Below the pieces are notes generated by a model. That model did not search any database, was not told the DNA's origin, and was given only the letters and a program-made list of their open reading frames with translations. 38,212 nt of DNA. It comes from a virus. The stretch is from positions 1 to 38,212 of IMG/VR virus record IMGVR_UViG_3300043426_000141. One strand, given 5' to 3'. Shown here in pieces: positions 8,778 to 14,943 of this stretch. The translations under genes and the position numbers were made by a program. How positions within the stretch are numbered: position 1 is the first letter of the stretch; the number at the start of each line of letters is the position of its first letter.

Positions 8778-10070
8778 ATGCCCGCCCAAATTCCCGACTC
8801 GATTGCCGAATGGTCCGCCACGGCCGGATCCAACCAGCCCAGCGGCTCGGCCAACGTAGGCCCGGACCTGGACGACAACCTGCGCGCGATGCAGGCGGCC
8901 GTGCGCCAGACCTACACGCGCGGCAGCATCGCCAGCGCGGCGACGTGCGACATCGGCACGGTGGACGCCGAGCTGATCACGATCACCGGCACGACGACCA
9001 TCACGAGCCTGGGCTCCACCCTGGGCGCCACGGGGTACGGGGTGCACAAGCTGCTGACCTTCGCGGGCGCGCTGACGCTGACGAATTCGGCCTCGCTGGC
9101 GTGCATCACGAGCGCCAACATCACCACGGCGGCTGGGGACAGCTGCATGGTTGAGTTCAGTGCCAGCGGCTGGACGATGCTTTGGTACGCGCGCAAGACC
9201 GGGGCGCCGGTGGCTGTGCAGTCGTTCGCGCTCAGCGACTTGAGCAATGCCACTGCGCTGAAAACGCTCGCGAATGGAACGTTCAATCAAACTTGGGGAT
9301 GGTCTGCCCTGGGCGCGTCTGATGTAGCAATGAAGTTTTCCGGCACAAGTACCGGGAACAACGGCACGGTGCTGCAGATCAGCGGCAGCGGCAGCGGCAG
9401 CGGCAATCCAGCGAAGCTACTGGGCGTGAATGGCGAAAGCTCTTCAGACATTCTCACCATCTACCCCGCCTATTACAGCCTGCGCCCGCCAACCCGCACG
9501 GGCGCTGGCAGCGCCACAAACTGCACAGTTGGCGCCGGAAACGCAGACCCCAGCACCGGCAGCGTAAACGGCGGGAGCCTCTTGCTTTTGGGCGGCAACG
9601 GGGGCAACTCCAGCTCCACGGGGGGCAGCATCATTGCCACCCCAGGCACCGCTACGTCAACAAACGGGAGTGTTGAGCTGCGGGACGCTGCCGGGGGTAG
9701 CGTCGCCAAGGTGAAGGTGAACACCACGGGGGTAGAGCTGTCTGGCACGGCGAAGACGGTGCTAAACACGAAGCACATCTTCGTCGACAACACCAACGGC
9801 GCGCCGACCATCACGGCCGGCGGCGGCTCCGGCGCCACGATTGACGGCAGCGATGTGGCCTTCGAGGTCACCTTCGGCACCGGATCCCCGACCTCGGTCA
9901 CGGTGACCTTCGCCAACGCCTGGGCTTCTGCCCCCCTGATCCAGGTCTCTGGCACCCAGTCGGGCCAGATCCTGCACTACGCCTCGGCGACCAACACGGT
10001 GCAGATCCTCAGCAGCACGGCGTTCAGTTCTGGAACGAAGGTTTCAGTCTTCTGCATCGGGAAGCAGTGA
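8778..10070 (+). CDS. Tail fibre / receptor-binding protein
   Basis: A 430-residue protein. The N-terminus (residues 1-45, IPDSIAEWSATAGSNQPSGS, then DLDDNLRAMQAAVR) resembles virion-attachment ends of fibres. Residues 55-140 form a Thr/Ser-rich beta segment like fibre domains that end 'GDSCMVEFSASGWTMLWY'. The remaining 290 residues are Ser/Gly/Thr-rich beta repeats with a compact C-terminal beta domain. Position after the ejection proteins and before lysis genes is standard for the podoviral fibre. No enzymatic spike motif is evident. Confidence 0.75.
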   Translation: MPAQIPDSIAEWSATAGSNQPSGSANVGPDLDDNLRAMQAAVRQTYTRGSIASAATCDIGTVDAELITITGTTTITSLGSTLGATGYGVHKLLTFAGALTLTNSASLACITSANITTAAGDSCMVEFSASGWTMLWYARKTGAPVAVQSFALSDLSNATALKTLANGTFNQTWGWSALGASDVAMKFSGTSTGNNGTVLQISGSGSGSGNPAKLLGVNGESSSDILTIYPAYYSLRPPTRTGAGSATNCTVGAGNADPSTGSVNGGSLLLLGGNGGNSSSTGGSIIATPGTATSTNGSVELRDAAGGSVAKVKVNTTGVELSGTAKTVLNTKHIFVDNTNGAPTITAGGGSGATIDGSDVAFEVTFGTGSPTSVTVTFANAWASAPLIQVSGTQSGQILHYASATNTVQILSSTAFSSGTKVSVFCIGKQ

Positions 10071-10079
10071 GGCAGCAGC

Positions 10080-10373
10080 ATGCAAGACCAACTGGATATT
10101 GCGGCCGCCTCTGCCGCCGCTTCTGCAGCCAAGATAACCGCCTACGGAAGTTCCGCAGTGGCGGCCGGGGTCGGGTGGGTCATGTCGTCTGGCCTTGGGC
10201 TGCTGATCAGCGGGGTCGGGGTCATCGGGGGGCTGTGGCTCTCGTGGCACTTCCAGAAAAAGGCCTATGACCTCAAGAAGCTCGCCGACGACAGAGAGCA
10301 TGCCCTGCGGTTGCTGGAACACGAGGCCCGCGTTGCCCTGCACAACACCCGCACCCGAAAGGACCGACCATGA
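10080..10373 (+). CDS. Holin-like membrane protein
   Basis: A 97-residue protein with GAGG just upstream of its ATG. An Ala/Ser-rich amphipathic N-terminus (1-25) leads into a hydrophobic stretch at about 27-56 containing several glycines, then a charged tail with helices (FQKKAYDLKKLADDREHALR). Size, membrane segment, charged C-terminus and position two genes before the endolysin fit a small holin or pinholin. The single clear segment is unlike classical three-segment lambda holin. The endolysin product itself has a second membrane module, so which one triggers lysis is open. Confidence 0.6.
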   Translation: MQDQLDIAAASAAASAAKITAYGSSAVAAGVGWVMSSGLGLLISGVGVIGGLWLSWHFQKKAYDLKKLADDREHALRLLEHEARVALHNTRTRKDRP

Positions 10374-10708
10374 GCAAGATTGTCTTCACCCGTCTGCAGA
10401 TGCCGACGCTCACGGACCTGATGGGCCGCACGCCGGCTCAGGGCGTCCCAATCGGCGCGCTGACTGCGCTTGTGCAGGAGGTCCGCTCCAAGCTCCCGGA
10501 CGAGCAGGAGTGGAACAGCGCCACCGTGTACGGCACGGAGCATCTGAGCATCAGCTATGACAACCACCTGACGCCAGACGAGGAACTGGCCCTGCGCGTG
10601 CAGGCGCTTGAAGAAGCCCAGCGCGAGGCGCGCGGCCTGCTGCCCCGCGAGGGCGAGCCGCTGCGCCCTGAAGAGCTGGCCCGCCTGCGGCAGCTTCTGG
10701 GGGCGTGA
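10370..10708 (+). CDS. Hypothetical protein in lysis cluster
   Basis: A 112-residue protein with ATGA overlap to the holin-like gene and its own stop overlapping the endolysin start region. The N-terminal half is mixed (FTRLQMPTLTDLMGR). The C-terminal half is a charged helix rich in Glu, Arg and Leu (EELALRVQALEEAQREARG). There is no signal peptide or membrane span, so it does not look like an Rz spanin. I do not recognise the family. Confidence 0.7.
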   Translation: MSKIVFTRLQMPTLTDLMGRTPAQGVPIGALTALVQEVRSKLPDEQEWNSATVYGTEHLSISYDNHLTPDEELALRVQALEEAQREARGLLPREGEPLRPEELARLRQLLGA

Positions 10709-11829
10709 TGATCACCCCGGCCATCCTGCAGGCGGCCATGGGCTGCACGCAGGAGCGTGCGCTGCTGTTCGCCCGCCCGCTGGCCGAGGCCTGCGAGCGC
10801 TTCAGCATCGACACGCCCGCGCGCCTGGCCGCCTTCCTGGCGCAGATCGGCCACGAAAGCGGCGGCCTGCGCTACGTCACCGAGCTGGCCAGCGGCGAGG
10901 CCTACGAGGGCCGCAAGGACCTGGGCAACACCCACCAGGGCGACGGCGTGCGCTTCCGGGGCCACGGCCTGATCCAAATCACAGGCCGCGCGAATCACGC
11001 CGAGATGCGGCCCCTGCTGATCCTGGCCGGCTATGACGAAGTGCCCGACTTCGAGGCCCACCCCGAGCGCCTGACCGATCCGCGCTGGGCCGCCGCAAGT
11101 GCTGCCGCCTACTGGCACAAACGCAACTTGAGCGCACTGGCCGACGCAGGCCGCCCGGAAGATTTCGAGCGCATCACCCGCCGCATCAACGGCGGCTTGA
11201 ACGGCCAGGCCGACCGCCTGGTGCGCTGGGAGCGCGCGAAGGCCGCGCTGGCCCCAACGGTCAAGGAATCCTTGACACCTGAAACCACCACCAAGGAGAG
11301 CGTCATGCCCATCCCTGCATTCATCGGCGCGGCGCTGCCGCTACTCATCGAGTACATCCCAAAGCTGGGCAAGATGTTCGGGTCTGGCTCCGAAGTGGCC
11401 GAGCGCAACATCAAGGCCGCCGAAATGGCCGTCACCATCGCCCAGGCCGCCGTTGGCGCAAGCAACGCGCAGGAGGCTGTGGAGATCATCAAGTCCAACC
11501 CCGAGGCGGCGGCCAAAGCACAGCAGGCCATTGAGGCGCGCTGGCTGGAGCTGACCGAGGCCGGTGGCGATGGGATCGCGGGGGCGCGTAAGGCTGACGC
11601 AGAGCGGAGCGGCAAGCGTGATCTTCTGTGCAGCCCGAGTTTTTGGGTCACGGTGCTGCTGCTGCCGCTGGTTTACATGGTGGTTGGCAGCGTGGTCGGC
11701 CTGTGGGGCATCGAGTGGCCGAGCGATGTGCGGGCAGCCATTGCCACGGCTGTCGTGTCGCTGATCGTCGGCGGGGCTGCTGGGTACTACTGGGGCCAGA
11801 CGACGAGCCGTAACCGGACGCTGGGGTAA
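10705..11829 (+). CDS. Endolysin (GH19-type) fused to a two-span membrane module
   Basis: A 374-residue protein. Residues 1-185 match the glycoside hydrolase 19 (chitinase-like muramidase) type of phage endolysin, with 'AAFLAQIGHESGGL' holding the probable catalytic Glu51 and then 'FRGHGLIQITGR'. Residues 186-200 are a Thr/Glu/Lys linker. Residues 201-374 form a second unit with a helical part and two membrane spans at about 312-334 and 342-363. Typical endolysins stop near residue 190. An in-frame ATG at 11305 has a strong Shine-Dalgarno, so the second unit may also be made alone. Start is GTG 10705 or ATG 10708. Confidence 0.85.
   Translation: MMITPAILQAAMGCTQERALLFARPLAEACERFSIDTPARLAAFLAQIGHESGGLRYVTELASGEAYEGRKDLGNTHQGDGVRFRGHGLIQITGRANHAEMRPLLILAGYDEVPDFEAHPERLTDPRWAAASAAAYWHKRNLSALADAGRPEDFERITRRINGGLNGQADRLVRWERAKAALAPTVKESLTPETTTKESVMPIPAFIGAALPLLIEYIPKLGKMFGSGSEVAERNIKAAEMAVTIAQAAVGASNAQEAVEIIKSNPEAAAKAQQAIEARWLELTEAGGDGIAGARKADAERSGKRDLLCSPSFWVTVLLLPLVYMVVGSVVGLWGIEWPSDVRAAIATAVVSLIVGGAAGYYWGQTTSRNRTLG
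11305..11829 (+). CDS. Possible internal-start product: membrane module of the endolysin gene
   Basis: Within the endolysin frame, AAGGAG lies six bases before an ATG at 11305, giving a 174-residue protein beginning MPIPAFIGAALPLL and ending in two membrane spans. In many betaproteobacterial phages a separate small membrane protein of this kind follows the endolysin. Here there is no stop between them. It may be a dual-start gene giving both a fusion and a free holin-like or antiholin-like protein. The Shine-Dalgarno is seen; independent translation is inference. Confidence 0.5.
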   Translation: MPIPAFIGAALPLLIEYIPKLGKMFGSGSEVAERNIKAAEMAVTIAQAAVGASNAQEAVEIIKSNPEAAAKAQQAIEARWLELTEAGGDGIAGARKADAERSGKRDLLCSPSFWVTVLLLPLVYMVVGSVVGLWGIEWPSDVRAAIATAVVSLIVGGAAGYYWGQTTSRNRTLG

Positions 11830-11913
11830 AAGGCGCCGGATGATCTTCTTGCGCACATGATCGCGGCTCAACTGCAGCAGCTTTGCGACGCCGCCCAAAT
11901 CAATCTCGTTCAT
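11830..11913 (-). pseudogene. 5' remnant of a helix-turn-helix regulator gene
   Basis: The ATG at 11913 overlaps the stop of the gene before it (ATGA), as in an operon. The first 27 residues read like the N-terminus of a small DNA-binding protein (VAKLLQLSRDHVRKKIIRR, a helix-turn-helix pattern of the AlpA/excisionase type). The frame then runs straight into sequence antisense to the endolysin and stays open to 11341, with unnatural composition. The likely reading is a regulator gene truncated where the lysis cluster was joined to the early operon. No convergent terminator is visible here. Confidence 0.55.
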
Positions 11914-12431
11914 TCTCCGTACTCCAGTCCAATCTGCTTTGCGTCGTCTGCAAGCTCTTGCAGCGTGTCTTTGATCTGCACCCCTGCGCGCTCTGCTGCC
12001 TGGGCGTAGGCCCAGCTGGCAAACGCTTCCAAGTCGCTGTCGTCTTTTATGCCGTCTTCGCCGCTGTACCAGTGGCCGCCGCCAAGGCTCTGGATGTAAG
12101 GCTTTGACCCGGCCTCGACCTCTTCATCCGTCAGCGCCGGAATGGCTGGCGCGACGGGGGCGGTGTAAATGGGCCGCACCCATGGACGTTCGCAGGTGCC
12201 CGAGATAGAAGTCATGATGACGCTTCCTGGCTCAAGTGACTTGATTCGATCCAGCGCCATCGGGTCAATCCACGCCACCGGCTCCACAGCCTCCAGGCGC
12301 TCCAGTTCGGCGCGGAGGGCGTCAATTGCCAGCGATGTGCGCGACCGCCACTCGCCCTGGTGTGGCACTAACCCGGCCTGCGGGTGCTCCATCGCCTCCA
12401 GCGCCTTGCGCATTACTTCAATCGCGGTCAC
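11910..12431 (-). CDS. Hypothetical early protein
   Basis: The start is set at GTG 12431 because AAAGGAG lies seven bases upstream; the more upstream ATG at 12527 lies in the recombination-site region and lacks a ribosome site. This gives 173 residues. It contains a helical N-terminus (MRKALEAME), the fragment 'VEPVAWIDPMALDRIKSLEPG' and an acidic C-terminal domain with 'SGEDGIKDDSDLEAFASWAYA'. Similar modular hypotheticals are widespread in betaproteobacterial prophages. It is the first gene outside the cassette array on this side. Function unknown. Confidence 0.75.
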   Translation of the reverse strand: MTAIEVMRKALEAMEHPQAGLVPHQGEWRSRTSLAIDALRAELERLEAVEPVAWIDPMALDRIKSLEPGSVIMTSISGTCERPWVRPIYTAPVAPAIPALTDEEVEAGSKPYIQSLGGGHWYSGEDGIKDDSDLEAFASWAYAQAAERAGVQIKDTLQELADDAKQIGLEYGE

Positions 12432-12540
12432 TTCGAACTCCTTTGTCCAAGATTCCAAACCGCCAGCGACAACCCTTACAACCGCCGGTTTTGCCCATGC
12501 GTTATGCGCATGACCAGCGCCCGACAAGGACTTGCGAGCG

Positions 12541-12588
12541 GCGGGTCGGTGTTATGCGGCGGGGCTTGCGCCCTATATCGCGTTAGGC
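12541..12588 (+). mobile_element. attI-like site at the left border of the cassette array
   Basis: This border ends in the core GTTAGGC (12582-12588), whose bases from 12583 on pair perfectly with the R'' box of the first attC (13135). It has no left attC arm. Its sequence resembles the end of class 1 integron attI1: GTTATGCGGCGGGGC (attI1: GTTACGCAGCAGGGC), then CGCCCTA, a six-base spacer (seven in attI1), then GTTAGGC, with CGGGTCGGTGTT upstream echoing attI1's GGGTCGATGTT. A further GTTATGC lies exactly 50 bp upstream at 12501. The comparison is with attI1 from memory. It could instead be a secondary (non-attI) insertion site. Confidence 0.6.
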
Positions 12589-12840
12589 GTGTTGCGCACC
12601 GCCAGCATTCCTGGCCCGCACAATTTCGCGGCACTGCTCGCGCATCAGCTTGGCATTCGCCAGCGCGTCGTGCCGGGTGCAAAACGCATAGCCCGCTTCA
12701 GTGCCCACCCCAGCGCCGTAGATCGTGCCAATCCAGCCACGCCACAAGGCGCGGTTGCGCACCTGCTCGAAGCGCTCGGCATCAATGTCGTCGTCCAGCG
12801 CGTTCGCGTAGGCTGCCACTTTGTCGGTCAGGTCAATCAC
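12583..12840 (-). CDS. Cassette 1 gene B: hypothetical protein
   Basis: An 85-residue protein whose ATG overlaps the previous stop by four bases (ATGA), so it is coupled to the first gene of the same cassette. It is mostly helical and charged (VAAYANALDDDIDAERFEQVRNRALWRGW), with a short 'GTEAGYAFCTRHDALANAKLMREQCREI' segment. Its TAA stop is formed by the recombination core GTTAGGC, so the coding sequence runs exactly to the cassette edge. No membrane span or known motif is visible. Function unknown. Confidence 0.75.
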   Translation of the reverse strand: MIDLTDKVAAYANALDDDIDAERFEQVRNRALWRGWIGTIYGAGVGTEAGYAFCTRHDALANAKLMREQCREIVRARNAGGAQHA

Positions 12841-13106
12841 AGCAATGCTCCTTGGTGGCGGCTCGGGGCCTGCGCACGGTCAATCGCGCCCAGCAGGTCG
12901 GCCAGCTTCTCGGCCTCGTCGCTGTCGTCCGGGTCAATCGTGCGCAGCACCGCCGCGCAGTCAGTCAGCAGGCCCAGCAGCACGGCATGTTCGCCTTCAA
13001 TGCGTCGGCCAATCTCGTCCACCTTGTCGCACTCTGGGCCGTTGAGTTTGAATCCAGCGTCCCACAGTTCATCCAGTAGCGCGGTTGCAATCTTGTCTTG
13101 TCTCAT
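12837..13106 (-). CDS. Cassette 1 gene A: hypothetical protein
   Basis: An 89-residue protein preceded by AAAGGAA seven bases upstream of its ATG. It is acidic and helical, with 'RQDKIATALLDELWDAGFKL' and 'DPDDSDEAEKLADLLGAIDRA', and has no cysteine pairs or membrane spans beyond a short hydrophobic helix. It starts 29 bases after attC 13135-13188 on the coding strand and shares the cassette with the downstream overlapping gene. Two-gene cassettes are less common than single-gene ones. I cannot name a family. Confidence 0.75.
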   Translation of the reverse strand: MRQDKIATALLDELWDAGFKLNGPECDKVDEIGRRIEGEHAVLLGLLTDCAAVLRTIDPDDSDEAEKLADLLGAIDRAQAPSRHQGALL

Positions 13107-13134
13107 CGTCGTTCCTTTCGCTTCTCCACCACAC

Positions 13135-13188
13135 GCCTAACCGGGCGCTCAAGCGGACGCAGAGCGCCGCTTAGCTGTTGGGTTATGC
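13135..13188 (+). repeat. attC site 1 (54 bp)
   Basis: The R'' box GCCTAAC (13135) and R' core GTTATGC (13182) enclose imperfectly paired arms, CGCTCAAGCGG on the left and CCGCTTAGCTG on the right. The left arm has one extra base (C), the asymmetry that orients attC on the plus strand. The central segment GACGCAGAGCG is the terminal loop. The stop codon of the gene at 13183 lies in the R' core. Confidence 0.9.
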
Positions 13189-13524
13189 GTCAATGGCTCT
13201 GCGCGCAGCCGCGCCGATTTGCGGAGTCCACATAGAGGCCACCGCCACGCACACAGCGCGTCGGCCCCAGTGCTGCAGGCCGAACGACTCGTTCGCCTTG
13301 ATGGCGGCCTCGATGCCCTCATCGTTGAAAGCAAAGACGGTGCTGCGCGCAAAGTCGGCCCTCGTGAACTCGACCGTCAGATCGAACTGCTCACGCAGCT
13401 TCACGCTGTCTTGAGGGATGTTCAGCGGGTCGCCAACGTCGCGCCCAGCCACATCCCGCACGCGGCTCACCAGCACATCGTTACTTAGGGTTGCGGCAAT
13501 GGCTGACTTTTCTCTCGGGTGCAT
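13183..13524 (-). CDS. Cassette 2 gene: hypothetical protein
   Basis: A 113-residue protein with CTGGAG seven bases before its ATG, beginning 22 bases after attC 13546-13615 on the coding strand. It has mixed helical and beta character, including 'SKLREQFDLTVEFTRADFAR'-like and 'GLQHWGRRAVCVAVASMW' stretches. The C-terminal 'TPQIGAAARRAIDA' ends in a TAA contributed by the recombination core. It has no membrane span, signal peptide or known catalytic motif. It is the only gene in its cassette. Function unknown. Confidence 0.75.
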   Translation of the reverse strand: MHPREKSAIAATLSNDVLVSRVRDVAGRDVGDPLNIPQDSVKLREQFDLTVEFTRADFARSTVFAFNDEGIEAAIKANESFGLQHWGRRAVCVAVASMWTPQIGAAARRAIDA

Positions 13525-13545
13525 ATGACTACTCCAGAATTTGAC

Positions 13546-13615
13546 TCATAACCTCTCGTTGCAGCCGAGTTACTCCGGCTGCGCCTGCGTGCCCGGCTGA
13601 ACTCGGGCGTTAGAA
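13546..13615 (+). repeat. attC site 2 (70 bp)
   Basis: R'' TCATAAC (13546) and R' GTTAGAA (13609) enclose arms CGTTGCAGCCG and CGGCTGAACTCGGGC. The right half closely follows the classic attC half seen after aadA cassettes (CGGCTTAACTC, spacer, GCGTTAGA). The left arm again has one extra base (GTTGCAG against GTTCAG). The centre includes the second inverted element CCGGCTGCGCCTGCGTGCCC. Confidence 0.9.
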
Positions 13616-13634
13616 CTCATGCAGATCAAAAGCA

Positions 13635-14255
13635 TCACGCGATCAACCTGCCCTGGCGCTGCGCATCTTCAATGCGGCGGCAGGCTATGTCGAAATACTT
13701 TGGTTCCCGCTCAATCCCGATGAAGGCCCGACCGAGGTTCATGCAGGCAACGCCTGTTGTGCCGCTGCCCATGAATGGATCGAGCACTGTCTGAGCCTTT
13801 GGAGCAAACGCCAAGCACCAAAGCATCAGCGGCACCGGCTTCTGAGTCGGATGCTCCTTGCCTTCGCTGGCGAGTTGCGCGCGGGCATAGCGGAACGTGC
13901 GGACGGGAATGTCCAGGTTCGTCCACGCCATCTCCGCGTGCCCGGAGCTATGCTCTTGCATCTTGTCCCACAAGAGCCAGCCGCGAACGGGCGGAAGCTG
14001 GTAGTAATTCCCGCCCCAAATAATCGCCACTGGAAACGCGGCAAAGGATTCAATGATTCCGCCGCCCGTTATCTCGCGGTCCCATTCCGGCGCAACCTCA
14101 AACTGCCCGCCCCATTCGCCCTTACCACCGGCAAGGCGATCACCCAATCCATACGGCGGATCAGTCACAACCGCATCCACCTTCGGCAGCGTCGGCAGAA
14201 TGTCCCGGCAGTCGCCCAGATACAGGTTTGCGTCGCCTATCGTTTCAATCCGCAT
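13635..14255 (-). CDS. Cassette 3 gene: DNA N4-cytosine/N6-adenine methyltransferase
   Basis: A 206-residue SAM-dependent DNA methyltransferase that would modify an amino group of a base at a short DNA site. Catalytic motif IV DPPYG is at residues 32-36 and the SAM-binding motif DPFMGSGTTG at 159-168, so the order (IV before I) is that of the beta class. 'HPTQKPVPLM' (135-144) is also typical. The length is compact, with a reduced target-recognition region, as in phage orphan enzymes. GAGGAA lies before the ATG. No restriction endonuclease partner is present, so protection from host restriction is the likely benefit. It is alone in its cassette, with 15-bp complementary ends. Confidence 0.9.
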   Translation of the reverse strand: MRIETIGDANLYLGDCRDILPTLPKVDAVVTDPPYGLGDRLAGGKGEWGGQFEVAPEWDREITGGGIIESFAAFPVAIIWGGNYYQLPPVRGWLLWDKMQEHSSGHAEMAWTNLDIPVRTFRYARAQLASEGKEHPTQKPVPLMLWCLAFAPKAQTVLDPFMGSGTTGVACMNLGRAFIGIEREPKYFDIACRRIEDAQRQGRLIA

Positions 14256-14274
14256 GGGGTTCCTCGTGCATGAG

Positions 14275-14334
14275 TTCTAACAACGCGTTGCAGCCGATGC
14301 CGCTTCGCGTCACGGCTGAACTTGATCGTTAGAC
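14275..14334 (+). repeat. attC site 3 (60 bp, canonical)
   Basis: This is the best match to the classical 59-base element. R'' TTCTAAC (14275), left arm CGTTGCAGCCG, loop region GCCGCTTCGCG shared with the aadA attC, right arm CGGCTGAAC, and R' GTTAGAC (14328). One unpaired G in the left arm sets the plus orientation. The C-terminal codons of the gene at 14310 run into the site. Confidence 0.95.
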
Positions 14335-14612
14335 GGCTTCTTCGCCTCCAGCATCGCCACCGTGTCATCCCAGCGCAGCGCTGTGCGCCCTTGCCATTTC
14401 TTGAGCTTTGCCAAGATCAATTCCTCGCGCTGCTTGTAGCGGGCTGCAATAGCTACGTTCAACGCAACTTCCATGTCGGCCGCTCGCTCAAGCGCCTCAG
14501 CCCGCGCCGCCCGAAGTCCGTGCGCAACGAAGTCGCTGACATAGGCGCCAGCCTCTGGGTGCTGACTTATGTAGTTGCGGACGTGGTTCAAAAATGCGTG
14601 GTGCTCATTCAT
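14310..14612 (-). CDS. Cassette 4 gene: hypothetical helical protein
   Basis: A 100-residue protein with AAGGAG six bases before its ATG. It is almost entirely helical, with a His-rich start (MNEHHAFLNHVRNYISQHPEAG) and a long Ala/Arg/Glu helix (AARAEALERAADMEVALNVAIAARYKQREELI). Its last seven residues (SNDQVQP) are encoded inside attC 14275-14334, so acquisition into the array altered or supplied the C-terminus. The helix-rich profile suggests a small DNA- or protein-binding factor. No family recognised. Confidence 0.75.
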   Translation of the reverse strand: MNEHHAFLNHVRNYISQHPEAGAYVSDFVAHGLRAARAEALERAADMEVALNVAIAARYKQREELILAKLKKWQGRTALRWDDTVAMLEAKKPSNDQVQP

Positions 14613-14631
14613 TTGCTTCTCCTTGCTCGCC

Positions 14632-14686
14632 TTCTAACCAGGCTCATGCAGGGGACGCTTCGCGCCCCTGATGGCCGGCGTTGTGC
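14632..14686 (+). repeat. attC site 4 (55 bp)
   Basis: R'' TTCTAAC (14632) and R' GTTGTGC (14680) enclose arms CATGCAGGGG and CCCCTGATGG around the loop ACGCTTCGCG. The extra G is again in the left arm (CATGCAG against CATCAG). The arm sequence differs from the other sites while the structure is conserved, as expected of attC sites from unrelated cassettes. Confidence 0.88.
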
Positions 14687-14687
14687 A

Positions 14688-14918
14688 TCAGTTGCCAGCG
14701 CGGCGGACTGCCCGCGCTAGCCGGTCGCGGTCGTCCTCACCGTCTCCGAGCAAATGCACGAGGGAGCGGATCGTGTAAGCGCACATGCGTAGCGTTTCGC
14801 GGGCGCCTTGGGCCTTGGCGTTGGTGACTACGGCCTCGACGGCCCCGTCTTGGCATTGCGGCTCTTTGGCGTCGCGCTCCCAGCGGGCGGCCAGTTCAAT
14901 CAGTACAGCGTCTTTCAT
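14688..14918 (-). CDS. Cassette 5 gene: hypothetical protein
   Basis: The start is put at ATG 14918, six bases after AGGAG; an ATG two codons upstream abuts the Shine-Dalgarno. This gives 76 residues, helical and charged, with 'AARWERDAKEPQCQDGAVEA', then 'RETLRMCAYTIRSLVHLLGD' and an Arg/Asp-rich end (GEDDRDRLARAVRRAGN). The TGA stop lies eight bases inside the recombination core, so almost the whole cassette is coding. Related small proteins are common in phage accessory regions. No function can be assigned. Confidence 0.75.
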   Translation of the reverse strand: MKDAVLIELAARWERDAKEPQCQDGAVEAVVTNAKAQGARETLRMCAYTIRSLVHLLGDGEDDRDRLARAVRRAGN

Positions 14919-14943
14919 CGTCATCTCCTGTTGGTTGGCTGCT

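Noticed and set aside
11341-11829. Antisense extension of the helix-turn-helix fragment as a real protein
   Set aside because: After residue 27 the composition is that of an endolysin antisense shadow. Only the N-terminal remnant is supported.
12432-12527. Longer form of the hypothetical gene starting at ATG 12527
   Set aside because: It has no Shine-Dalgarno and the added residues are encoded by sequence next to the attI-like border. GTG 12431 has AAAGGAG at good spacing.
12475-12588. A complete attC at the left border with TACAAC as R''
   Set aside because: The arms do not pair (left CCGGTTTTGCCC against right GGGCTTGCGCCC) and the length would exceed 110 bases. Only the right core is convincing, so it is described as attI-like.
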